DNA from: Oceanospirillum sp047518265
GTDB lineage: Bacteria; Pseudomonadota; Gammaproteobacteria; Pseudomonadales; Halomonadaceae
NCBI GenBank assembly: GCA_047518265.1
Contig: JAKZRG010000066.1
Span: forward strand, 1 to 64,000
Direction: 5' to 3'
DNA length: 64,000 bases
This document shows, in pieces, positions 8,728 through 17,569 of this stretch. Below the pieces are notes generated by a model. It made no database searches. It had not been told where the DNA came from and saw only the letters and a program-made list of their open reading frames with translations. A program made the translations under genes and the position numbers. The first letter of the stretch is position 1. The number at the start of each line of letters is the position of its first letter.

Positions 8728-11700
8728 ATGCGCCTTAAATGTATTCGTCTTGCTGGGTTCAAATCCTTTGTTGACCCGACCACAGTACCCTTCACCAAAA
8801 ACATGACCTGTGTGGTGGGGCCTAACGGCTGTGGTAAATCTAATATTATTGATGCCGTGCGCTGGGTAATGGGGGAGAGTTCCGCCAAACACCTGCGTGG
8901 CGAATCCATGACGGATGTTATTTTTAATGGTTCTACAGCCCGTAAGCCTGTGGGGCAGGCGTCCATTGAGCTGGTCTTTGATAACAGCGATGGCACCTTA
9001 AAAGGTCAGTACGGCCAATATGCAGAGATTGCTCTGAAACGACAGGTAACGCGGGAAGGTCAATCGACCTATTTTCTAAATGGTACTAAGTGTCGCCGTA
9101 AAGATATTACCGAGATTTTCCTGGGCACAGGCCTAGGGCCGCGTAGTTATGCCATTATTGAACAGGGAATGATTTCTCGTTTGATTGAGGCCAAGCCAGA
9201 AGAGCTTAGGGTTTATATTGAAGAAGCGGCAGGCATTTCTAAATATAAAGAGCGTCGCCGTGAAACCGAAAACCGTATGCGTCGGACCCAGGAAAACCTA
9301 GATCGATTGCTGGATATTCGGGAAGAACTGGAACGTCAGTTACAACGTTTACAACGACAGGCGGAAGCCGCACAGCGCTATCGAGAGTTAAAAAGTCAGG
9401 AACGTCGCCTAAAAGGCCAGCTAAGAGCGATTCGTTGGCGCGATTTTGATTACCAGGTTCGTCAGTTTGCCAATGTGATTGGTGATCTAGAAGTCCAATC
9501 AGAAAAACACCTGTTTGCTTTGCGTCGTGCAGAGACTGAGATTGAAGACAGTCGTCAGCAGCACCAAGAAGCTAATGATCAGTTAGAAAAAGTACAGGCC
9601 TCTTTCTATGAGCTAGGTAACCAGATTACTAAGCTTGAGCAACAGATGACCCATCAAAAACAACGTGGTCAGCAGTTGCAAATAGATCTGGGAGATGTCG
9701 ATCGTCATATTCAGGAAAACCTGCACGAGCAAGGGCAGGACAAAAGCCGCTTAGCAGAAGTGGAGCTGATGCTGGCTGAACTTGACCCTGAGTTTGAGAT
9801 GCAGCAGGAAGCCAGTGAAGCCCTGGAAATGGCGTTGGAAGAAGCAGAAGAAAATGTTCAGCAGTGGCAACACCGTTGGGACAGTTTTAATCAGCAGTAT
9901 CAGCAGTATCAGAGGGATGCTGAGTTGGCACAAAGCCGTATCCAGCAGCATGAACGTAGCCTACAAGAGTTACAGCAGCGTCAGCAACGTTTGCAGGATC
10001 AGCAACAAGGCTTGGAAGCGCCTGAAGAACAAGATGAAGAGCTGGAACTGATGCAGGAAACTGCTCTAGAGCATGAGCTGACTCTGGAGCAGTTAGAAGA
10101 GCAGGCCGAGGATCAGAAAGCTCAGTTGCAGCAATGCCGTCAACAACTGATACAAAAACAGCAGAATCTTGATCAAACCCGTGAGCAACAGCAGATCAAT
10201 CGGGGACGTTTAGCGTCGTTACAAGCACTGCAAGAAGCCGCTCTTGCGGATGATGATCAGAATCAACAACGTTGGTTGGCGCAACAAGGACTGGCCAATG
10301 CACCTAAGCTTGCTCAGCAATTAAATGTCAATGAGCGCTGGGCGGTAGCGGTGGAGACCGTATTGGGGGCTCATCTGCAAGCGATTACTTGTAAAAGCTT
10401 ACAGTTACCTGATTTAGCAAAAGATCTGGATCAGTTAAAACAAGCCGATCTGTCTTTTTATCTATTGGATCAGACTGAATCTGAGTTGCCCTTGGAACAG
10501 ACCCTGGCTTCTCAAGTCACCGTATCCAATAGTATTCCAGAGCAGCTATATCGTGTGGTAATGGCTGAAAACCCAGAACAAGCCTTTGAGCGTATTGGTA
10601 AATTAGCAGCAGGCTATTCGGTGATTACGGATTGTGGTGTCTGGATTGGACCGGGTTGGTTACGTTATCAAAAAGGCAATCAGCAGGCCCAGGGTGTACT
10701 GAACCGCGCGAAAGATATTGAGCAGCTTGAGGAAGACCTGGAGCTGGCTGAAGAGCAACTGTTAGAGCTGGAGTCTGCCCAGGAAGATTTGCAGGCAGAT
10801 CAGTTACGAATAGAGCAGCAGTCCTCAAGTGTTGCTGATCAGCGTATGTCGGTACAGCAGCAAAAGAGTGAGTTAGATGGTCAAATTCGTACTCGACAGT
10901 TAAAGCTGGAACAATTTAATGAACGCCAGCGTCATTTAAATGAAGAGCAGGCTCAGATATCTCAGCGCTTGGAAGAAGAGCGCGAATTGCTGGAACACTC
11001 GCGGGAAGAATGGCAGTTAGCTCTGGAGCAAAGTGAAGAGTCTGCAGAGGAGCGGGAGCATCTGCAAGCGGACAAAAATCGTTTCCGTGAGCAGTATGAA
11101 CAGCAACGACAAATGGTACGCTCCGAGCGGGAAAAACTGCATCAACTGGCACTGAAAAAACAAGAGATGAGCGGTCAGCAGCAGTTGGCACAAAAAGGCA
11201 TCGAGCGTATTGAGCAACAGTTGGAGCGTTTACGTGATAAACGGGAGCAGCTGATAGAGGATTTAGAAAACGTTCAGGAGCCAAAAGAAGATAGTGAAAT
11301 TCTCTTGGATGAGCTGATTGAACGTCGTACTGATCAAGAAGGAAAACTGTTCCGTTTTCGAGATCAAGCTCAGCAACTGAACGAAGCCATGCGTCAACTG
11401 GAAAAGACTCGTAGTGAGCATGAACGTGAGTTGGAGCGAGTACGGACTGAGCTGGAAAAAATGCGGATGCAGCAGCAGACATTATCGGTGCAGCGTGAAG
11501 GCATTAATGAGCAGTTGGATGAGATTGGTGGTGATCTTGAAGAATTATTAAGAGAGTTACCAGAAGATGCTACCGCTAATGATTGGCAGGAACGTCAAAA
11601 TCAAGTCAGTGAAAAGATCAAGCGCCTAGGAGCCATTAACCTAGCGGCTATTGAAGAATACGAAAGCCAGTTAGAACGTAAACAATATCTGGATGCTCAG

Positions 11701-12240
11701 AATGATGAGTTAGTAGAAGCACTGGATATGTTAGAAAATGCTATTCGTAAAATTGATAAGGAAACTCGTCAACGGTTTAAACAAACCTTTGATGAGGTCA
11801 ACGGTTGGTTACAGACGCTCTTTCCAAAAGTATTTGGCGGAGGTAGTGCTTGGTTGGCGTTAACCGGTGATGACATGTTGGAAACCGGCGTGTCGATTAT
11901 GGCTCGTCCACCCGGTAAAAAAAACAGTACGATTCATTTGTTATCCGGTGGTGAAAAGGCCTTAACGGCTATCGCTTTGGTGTTTTCGATTTTCCAATTG
12001 AATCCGGCACCATTTTGTATGTTGGACGAGGTTGACGCACCGCTAGATGATGCCAATGTCGGCCGTTACGCTAATATTGTGAAAGAGATGTCGGCTTACC
12101 TACAGTTCATCTATATTAGTCATAATAAAATTGCCATGGAGATGGCGGATCATCTAATGGGGGTAACAATGCAGGAGCCAGGTGTCTCTCGTATTGTTGC
12201 TGTGGATATTGATGAAGCAAGTGCGCTAGTAGACGTATAA
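8728..12240 (+). CDS. smc: Smc, chromosome condensation/segregation ATPase
   Basis: 1170 residues, the normal Smc length. The N-terminal ATPase half has Walker A GPNGCGKS at 31-38. Two long Q/E-rich coiled-coil arms flank a hinge around residues 510-660. The C-terminal half has the signature LSGGEKALTA and Walker B FCMLDEVDAPLDDANV. Smc works with the kleisin ScpA and with ScpB, encoded at 31404-33196. The presence of Smc/ScpAB rather than MukBEF argues against an enterobacterial or Vibrio-type host. Confidence 0.97.
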   Translation: MRLKCIRLAGFKSFVDPTTVPFTKNMTCVVGPNGCGKSNIIDAVRWVMGESSAKHLRGESMTDVIFNGSTARKPVGQASIELVFDNSDGTLKGQYGQYAEIALKRQVTREGQSTYFLNGTKCRRKDITEIFLGTGLGPRSYAIIEQGMISRLIEAKPEELRVYIEEAAGISKYKERRRETENRMRRTQENLDRLLDIREELERQLQRLQRQAEAAQRYRELKSQERRLKGQLRAIRWRDFDYQVRQFANVIGDLEVQSEKHLFALRRAETEIEDSRQQHQEANDQLEKVQASFYELGNQITKLEQQMTHQKQRGQQLQIDLGDVDRHIQENLHEQGQDKSRLAEVELMLAELDPEFEMQQEASEALEMALEEAEENVQQWQHRWDSFNQQYQQYQRDAELAQSRIQQHERSLQELQQRQQRLQDQQQGLEAPEEQDEELELMQETALEHELTLEQLEEQAEDQKAQLQQCRQQLIQKQQNLDQTREQQQINRGRLASLQALQEAALADDDQNQQRWLAQQGLANAPKLAQQLNVNERWAVAVETVLGAHLQAITCKSLQLPDLAKDLDQLKQADLSFYLLDQTESELPLEQTLASQVTVSNSIPEQLYRVVMAENPEQAFERIGKLAAGYSVITDCGVWIGPGWLRYQKGNQQAQGVLNRAKDIEQLEEDLELAEEQLLELESAQEDLQADQLRIEQQSSSVADQRMSVQQQKSELDGQIRTRQLKLEQFNERQRHLNEEQAQISQRLEEERELLEHSREEWQLALEQSEESAEEREHLQADKNRFREQYEQQRQMVRSEREKLHQLALKKQEMSGQQQLAQKGIERIEQQLERLRDKREQLIEDLENVQEPKEDSEILLDELIERRTDQEGKLFRFRDQAQQLNEAMRQLEKTRSEHERELERVRTELEKMRMQQQTLSVQREGINEQLDEIGGDLEELLRELPEDATANDWQERQNQVSEKIKRLGAINLAAIEEYESQLERKQYLDAQNDELVEALDMLENAIRKIDKETRQRFKQTFDEVNGWLQTLFPKVFGGGSAWLALTGDDMLETGVSIMARPPGKKNSTIHLLSGGEKALTAIALVFSIFQLNPAPFCMLDEVDAPLDDANVGRYANIVKEMSAYLQFIYISHNKIAMEMADHLMGVTMQEPGVSRIVAVDIDEASALVDV

Positions 12241-12308
12241 AAGTTACTGATAGTAGCGTAAAATAGTGATAAATTGACGCTTTTTCTATTTTGTAGGGTT
12301 TTCTCCAC

Positions 12309-14183
12309 ATGGGTTTACGTGAGTGGCTGATCATTCTTGGCGGTGTTGTTTTGTTGCTGATTATTGCCGATGGTATCCGGCGGATGCGCAAAGATAAAAG
12401 CCAAGAACCAGAAGCATTAGATTTAGAAGAACTAGATCCAGAAGAACAAGCACGCCGGGAGCAGATTCGTCGAGAACTGCCCAACGGTGGGGCTAGAGTC
12501 ATAAAGACTCATACCGCTGACACATTTAATGATCCTGTTCCGGTTTTATGCCGTGAAGTGGATGCACCTATGCCTGAGTCGTCAGAACAAAAGCATTCTG
12601 ACATAGGTGATCATTTAGGCACAGGTCAGCGCTTTGATATGGATCAAGATGACTATGCTTCAGAGGATCGTGATACAGAAAATGATGTTGTAGCGCCTGA
12701 TGGTCGATCTAAGTCTGATGCTTATACTGAAACGGATACTGTTGAATCATCTGAACATAATTCATCATTAGACAATACCGATAGTTCTTATTTTGATGCT
12801 TTTTGCCAACCGGATTATCCAGAAGCTGAATCGGTAGAGTCTGATCAGGTTAATAGTGAATCTGCTACGGCAGAACCTATAGCACAAGATGTTGCTACAG
12901 AAGAAACAACTACAGAATATCCCCTTGAGGAAGAAGTTGAGGACAATGATTTTGCCGAAGAAAGCGAGTTAGTGTCTGTTGATGCTAGAACTCCTCTAGA
13001 GGTTGAGGCAGAGTCCTTGGATGGTATTGATGTAAGCTCTTTCGATCAAAATGCATCAATCCCTGTTGCAGAAATGATGATGGAACAGGATATCCTGATG
13101 CCGGAAGCGATTCTGGAGGTTGAGGGTATTTCAGAATCTGAGCTTGGTGCGCAGTCTATGTCACCAAATACTGATTCAATGATAGGTATTGATGATCTGG
13201 AACCTTTGGAGCTGGAGCAGCCCAAAGTCTCAGAACAGGCTGAAGAGAGTGGTTTCGTTGATAACGAACGCTCCGATACTGAACCGCTAGATGTAGAATC
13301 ATCAGAACTAGAGTTAGAAGCCGCTTTTGCAGCGGAACAAGCTAAGCTGCAAGAGGTTGCAACAGAGACTGTAGTAGAAGAGACCGTGGTCGAAGCGGTT
13401 CAACCTGATCCTGAGCCAGAAGATCCGGTAAAAGCTGCGGCTCGCCGTATTATGGGGAAACATACCGGGCCTCGGCCATCTGAAAAGATCGCTCTAGAAA
13501 ATAAAAAACCTGTGTTGCCAACTCAAAGGAAGGATGGAACAGGTAAGGCTAAAAGAGTTCGAGCTGCCGACAGGGTTGCACCCGCAGTAAGAAAAGCTCG
13601 ATCTGAGGCGGCTAAAACCCCTGCCCCTAAAACAGCAGTGCCTGAGGCAAAAACGCAAAAGGCGACACAATTAAAAGAAAGGCCAGTGGCTCATAAACCT
13701 CTGTTAACGGAAACTCAGGAACGGAGCCAGTTCTCGGATGCCTCTGAACTTCTGATCATACATGTTAAGTCGAAAACCCCTGAAGGTTTCGCGGGTTCGA
13801 CTCTATTACACATTGCTCTGGCTTGTGGTATGCAAGTGGGTGAAATGCAGGTGTTCCATCGCTTTAATCAGATGAGTTCTGGGGCAAAAATACAGTTCTC
13901 TATGATGAGCTCTGTTAATCCCGGCACCTTTGATATTGATAATATTGATGACCTTTATGTACCTGGAGTGTCATTCATAATGGCCTTGCCTGCGCCTGGT
14001 ATCAGTCAAGAGTGCTTTACCATGATGTTGGAAACAGCCAAGGTTATTGTGAAGAACCTGAATGGCGAGCTAAGGGATGAAAACCGTAGCGTGATGACTC
14101 CGCAGACCATTGAACATTACCGCCAACGTATTCAGGAATTTGAACGACGCAGACAGATTGCTGATAAAACGGTACGCGGTTAA
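12309..14183 (+). CDS. zipA: ZipA, FtsZ-anchoring division protein with an unusually long linker
   Basis: 624 residues, about twice the usual 280-350. The N-terminal membrane helix (WLIILGGVVLLLIIADGIRR) and charged region are standard. Residues ~45-370 are a very acidic, low-complexity E/D/S-rich linker, followed by a basic K/A/P-rich stretch (~375-460). The C-terminal FtsZ-binding domain starts near residue 475 (LLIIHVKSKTPEGFAGSTLL) and is complete. ZipA tethers FtsZ to the membrane at the septum. It sits between smc and ligA as in Pseudomonas, with its own terminator. Confidence 0.94.
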   Translation: MGLREWLIILGGVVLLLIIADGIRRMRKDKSQEPEALDLEELDPEEQARREQIRRELPNGGARVIKTHTADTFNDPVPVLCREVDAPMPESSEQKHSDIGDHLGTGQRFDMDQDDYASEDRDTENDVVAPDGRSKSDAYTETDTVESSEHNSSLDNTDSSYFDAFCQPDYPEAESVESDQVNSESATAEPIAQDVATEETTTEYPLEEEVEDNDFAEESELVSVDARTPLEVEAESLDGIDVSSFDQNASIPVAEMMMEQDILMPEAILEVEGISESELGAQSMSPNTDSMIGIDDLEPLELEQPKVSEQAEESGFVDNERSDTEPLDVESSELELEAAFAAEQAKLQEVATETVVEETVVEAVQPDPEPEDPVKAAARRIMGKHTGPRPSEKIALENKKPVLPTQRKDGTGKAKRVRAADRVAPAVRKARSEAAKTPAPKTAVPEAKTQKATQLKERPVAHKPLLTETQERSQFSDASELLIIHVKSKTPEGFAGSTLLHIALACGMQVGEMQVFHRFNQMSSGAKIQFSMMSSVNPGTFDIDNIDDLYVPGVSFIMALPAPGISQECFTMMLETAKVIVKNLNGELRDENRSVMTPQTIEHYRQRIQEFERRRQIADKTVRG

Positions 14184-14259
14184 TTTTATAAAGGTATGAT
14201 TATCAGTGTAATGCTGACACTGTATTAAATAGATAATCTATAAAATAAGTATCTTATTC

Positions 14260-14292
14260 ACAGGCCACCCTAGGTGGCCTGTTTTAGTTTTA
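14260..14292 (+). terminator. Intrinsic terminator after zipA
   Basis: Perfect 10-bp stem ACAGGCCACC / GGTGGCCTGT with a 3-nt loop, followed by a T-rich tract (TTTAGTTTTA). It separates zipA from ligA. Confidence 0.85.
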
Positions 14293-14359
14293 TTCAATGA
14301 TTGTTTGCCCTGAGTTTTTATTTTAAACACTTTATTCAGAACAGTATCGAGTTCCTCTC

Positions 14360-16429
14360 ATGTCTCAATCCGATTTATTTCAGTCCGACTCATCTCCAAT
14401 ATCGACCTCTGCTGAGCAAGAAGTGGCTGAATTAAGTCAACAGCTCAATGAACATAATCATAAATATTATGTGTTAGATAATCCGAGTATTCCTGATGCG
14501 GAATATGATCGGTTATTACGTCGCTTACAACACCTGGAAACAGAACATCCAGAACTGCAGCGCCCTGATTCTCCTTCCCAGCGAGTCGGTGCAGCTCCTT
14601 TATCTGCGTTCAGTCAGATACAGCACAGTATTCCAATGTTATCTCTGGATAATGCTTTTGATGATGAAGAATTTTCGGCTTTTGATCAGCGCTTAAAAGA
14701 TCGCTTGAAGATTGAAGATGAGATTGAGTTTGCTTGTGAACCTAAGCTTGATGGCATCGCTCTAAGCCTGCGCTATGAATCGGGTTTATTGACTCAGGCC
14801 GCGACGCGAGGGGATGGTCAAACCGGTGAGGATATTACTCAAAATGTGAAAACCATTGGTTCCGTGCCATTAAAGCTCGATGGTAAAAATATCCCGCCCG
14901 TGCTAGAAGTGCGAGGCGAAGTGTATATGCCGAAGGCTGGCTTTGAGGCGTTAAATAAAGCGGCTTTGGAAGCAGAGGAAAAGGTTTTTGTTAATCCTCG
15001 TAATGCCGCCGCCGGTAGTTTGCGCCAGTTGGATAGCCGTATTACGGCGACCCGGCCATTAGAGTTTTGTGCTTATAGTGTGGGTGAAGTAACAGAAGCC
15101 TATTTACCAACAAAACACGGTGAGATTCTACAGACCTTAAGCGGTTTGGGATTTCGTTTAAACCCTGAGTTAAGAGTGGTCACAGGTGTAGCCGCTTGTC
15201 TGGAGTATTATCAGGATCTAGGTCAACGCCGAGAGAGCCTTCCTTTTGAAATCGATGGTATTGTTTTTAAGGCCAATAATCTCGCTCAACAACAAGCACT
15301 GGGTTTTGTATCTCGCGCGCCCCGTTGGGCCATTGCTTATAAATTTCCTGCCCAAGAAGAGATGACGCTATTAAAAGAGGTGGAGTTTCAGGTAGGGCGT
15401 ACCGGGGCAATTACACCAGTAGCACGTTTAGAACCGGTTTATGTGGGCGGTGTGACGGTCTCCAATGCGACTTTGCATAATGCTGATGAGGTGTCACGTT
15501 TAGGTGTTATGGTAGGGGATACGGTTATTATTCGCCGGGCGGGTGATGTTATTCCCCAGATCGTTTCCGTGGTACTGGAAAAGCGAGACGAGAACGCCGC
15601 TAATTTACAAGAGATCATTTTTCCGAATAGATGCCCTGTTTGTGATTCGGAGACAGAGCGCGCAGAGGGAGAGGCTGTCGTACGTTGCTCTGGTGGCTTG
15701 GTCTGTGCGGCTCAGCGTAAGGAAGGTATTAAACACTTTGCCTCTCGTAAGGCTCTGGATGTGGATGGCTTAGGCGATAAGCTGGTCGAGATGCTTGTGG
15801 ATAAAGAATTGGTGCAATCATTGCCAGATCTTTTTCATCTCAATGTGGATGAGGTTGCAGCTCTAGAACGGATGGGGCCTAAATCCGCTCAGAATCTAGT
15901 GGATGCTTTAGAAATCAGTAAACAGACCACTTTACCGCGTTTTATCTATTCTTTGGGTATTCGAGAAGTGGGTGAGGTGACAGCCAGTCAATTGGCAAAA
16001 TACTTCCTGACTCTGGATAAAGTATTAGAAGCCAGTGAAGAAGATTTATTGGAAGTACCCGATGTAGGGCCTATTGTGGCTCATCATATCGTTACCTTCT
16101 TTCGTCAGAGCCATAACCGAGAAACGCTGGATGCCTTGTTAGCGGAGAATATTCAATGGCCTGAAATTGAAGCGGCCCCGGAAAAAGAAAGTTTACCCAT
16201 GGCAGATAAAGTATTGGTTTTAACCGGTACACTGACCGCGATGGGGCGTAGTGATGCTAAAGCTCGATTGGAAGCTTTAGGTGCTAAAGTCACCGGTAGT
16301 GTGTCGAAAAAAACAGATCTGGTTATTGCCGGTGAAGCAGCGGGATCTAAACGCGCTAAAGCTGAGCAGTTGGGTATCGATATTTTAGATGAAGAGGGAT
16401 TGCTGGCCTTGCTGGCTGAGCATGAGTAA
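14360..16429 (+). CDS. ligA: NAD+-dependent DNA ligase LigA
   Basis: 689 residues. The adenylation lysine is in the KLDG motif (Lys129). An OB fold follows, then a zinc finger (CPVCDSETERAEGEAVVRC, then a GLVC cysteine), helix-hairpin-helix repeats (VPDVGPIVAHHI) and a C-terminal BRCT domain from about residue 612 (VLVLTGTLTAMGR). It seals nicks in replication and repair using NAD+. The zinc finger and BRCT domain are intact. Confidence 0.97.
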   Translation: MSQSDLFQSDSSPISTSAEQEVAELSQQLNEHNHKYYVLDNPSIPDAEYDRLLRRLQHLETEHPELQRPDSPSQRVGAAPLSAFSQIQHSIPMLSLDNAFDDEEFSAFDQRLKDRLKIEDEIEFACEPKLDGIALSLRYESGLLTQAATRGDGQTGEDITQNVKTIGSVPLKLDGKNIPPVLEVRGEVYMPKAGFEALNKAALEAEEKVFVNPRNAAAGSLRQLDSRITATRPLEFCAYSVGEVTEAYLPTKHGEILQTLSGLGFRLNPELRVVTGVAACLEYYQDLGQRRESLPFEIDGIVFKANNLAQQQALGFVSRAPRWAIAYKFPAQEEMTLLKEVEFQVGRTGAITPVARLEPVYVGGVTVSNATLHNADEVSRLGVMVGDTVIIRRAGDVIPQIVSVVLEKRDENAANLQEIIFPNRCPVCDSETERAEGEAVVRCSGGLVCAAQRKEGIKHFASRKALDVDGLGDKLVEMLVDKELVQSLPDLFHLNVDEVAALERMGPKSAQNLVDALEISKQTTLPRFIYSLGIREVGEVTASQLAKYFLTLDKVLEASEEDLLEVPDVGPIVAHHIVTFFRQSHNRETLDALLAENIQWPEIEAAPEKESLPMADKVLVLTGTLTAMGRSDAKARLEALGAKVTGSVSKKTDLVIAGEAAGSKRAKAEQLGIDILDEEGLLALLAEHE

Positions 16430-16461
16430 CGTTTCTGCTAATAAGATGATTAGGAGATAGG

Positions 16462-17076
16462 ATGTTTAAATCATTATTTATCAAACTGGTAGCCTTATCA
16501 GGCGTATTGTTATTAACAGGCTGTGCTGTTGCACCTCCTAAAAATACCAGTAATGCTTGTGATATTTTTACTCAGTATCCCGATTGGTATATTTCAGCCA
16601 AACAGTCGGAGCAGAAATGGGGTACTCCTGTCCCTATTTTAATGGCGATTATTAGTCAGGAATCTCGCTTTCAGGCAGATGTACAGCCTGAGCGTAGTAC
16701 GTTTCTAGGTATTCCTGGCTTTCGTAAATCCAGTTCTTATGGCTATACCCAAGCATTAGACGGTACTTGGCGTGATTATCAGCGTGCCACTGGTCATCGT
16801 TCGGCCAGTCGGGATAATTTCCATGACTCGGTAGACTTTATCGGTTGGTATAACTCCCAGAGTCATAAGCTGAATAATATCAAGCGCAATGATACTTACT
16901 ACCTCTACCTTGCTTACCATGAAGGGCATACAGGTTATAAACAGAAAACCTGGAAAAATAAGAAGTGGTTAAAAGAGGTTTCTGTAAAAGTGGCAAATCA
17001 AGCCATCACTTACCACGATCAACTGAAAACTTGCCAAGCAAAAATGAAAAAGGGTGAGAGTTGGTGGGTGTTTTAA
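16462..17076 (+). CDS. Lipoprotein with lytic transglycosylase (SLT) fold
   Basis: 204 residues. A lipoprotein signal ends in LLTGC (lipid-bearing Cys21). The SLT-like region has the probable catalytic glutamate in AIISQESRF (residue ~73) and the SSYGYTQ segment, as in goose-lysozyme-type transglycosylases. It would cleave glycan strands of peptidoglycan from an outer or inner membrane anchor; Ala22 at the +2 position favours outer membrane sorting. The gene follows ligA and precedes yheU, an order also known in Pseudomonas. The substrate-level role is unknown. Confidence 0.85.
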   Translation: MFKSLFIKLVALSGVLLLTGCAVAPPKNTSNACDIFTQYPDWYISAKQSEQKWGTPVPILMAIISQESRFQADVQPERSTFLGIPGFRKSSSYGYTQALDGTWRDYQRATGHRSASRDNFHDSVDFIGWYNSQSHKLNNIKRNDTYYLYLAYHEGHTGYKQKTWKNKKWLKEVSVKVANQAITYHDQLKTCQAKMKKGESWWVF

Positions 17077-17100
17077 TACTAGAGAAGGGAACGATAGACG

Positions 17101-17343
17101 ATGATTGAAGTGCCTTACCGGGAGATTTCTGCCGATGCACTGCAAGGATTGCTGGAGGATTTTGTTACTCGTCAAGGATATGACACTACGGAAGTTGAGC
17201 AAGGGTTAGAAGATTGGGTTGTGCAGGTTAAACAACAACTGATTAGCGGTCAGTTAAGCATTGTCTTTGACCCTGTAACAGAGTCAGTGACCGTGCTCAC
17301 CAAAGCAGAATATCAAAAGCGTTTACAGGAATCTGGTATTTAA
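17101..17343 (+). CDS. yheU: YheU family (UPF0270) small protein
   Basis: 80 residues beginning MIEVPYREISADALQGLLED. The pattern of a short N-terminal I-P strand, then LxxLxExFVxRxGxD, then a VKQQL helix matches the UPF0270/YheU family (usually 70-75 residues). The function is not established. It lies 24 bp after the SLT lipoprotein gene with a GAAGGGA ribosome site and ends at a terminator, so the two are probably one unit. Confidence 0.85.
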   Translation: MIEVPYREISADALQGLLEDFVTRQGYDTTEVEQGLEDWVVQVKQQLISGQLSIVFDPVTESVTVLTKAEYQKRLQESGI

Positions 17344-17383
17344 CTGAGACTTTGGAATATTGAGCGACAAGCCGCTAGTCTTT

Positions 17384-17423
17384 AAAAATGGGAATACTAA
17401 TTATCGGTATTCCCATTTTTTTT
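17384..17423 (+). terminator. Intrinsic terminator after yheU
   Basis: 14-bp stem AAAAATGGGAATAC / GTATTCCCATTTTT, 9-nt loop, continuing into a T-run. The A-run on the left arm also makes it usable from the other strand. Confidence 0.88.
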
Positions 17424-17569
17424 AAATGTTTGAATCTTTAATCTGTATTGCCGCGTATATCTGAACAAGTATCAAGATCAGAGCTGTATTGAATAACTCT
17501 AATGAATTTTGGAGTGACATTAACCACTGATCTGACAAAGTTTCCCCCGACCAGACGCACGGGATTGCT

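Noticed and set aside
10916..11482. 188-codon minus-strand ORF inside smc
   Set aside because: Antisense to the conserved Smc coiled-coil coding frame, which is rich in CAG/GAG codons and leaves the opposite strand open.
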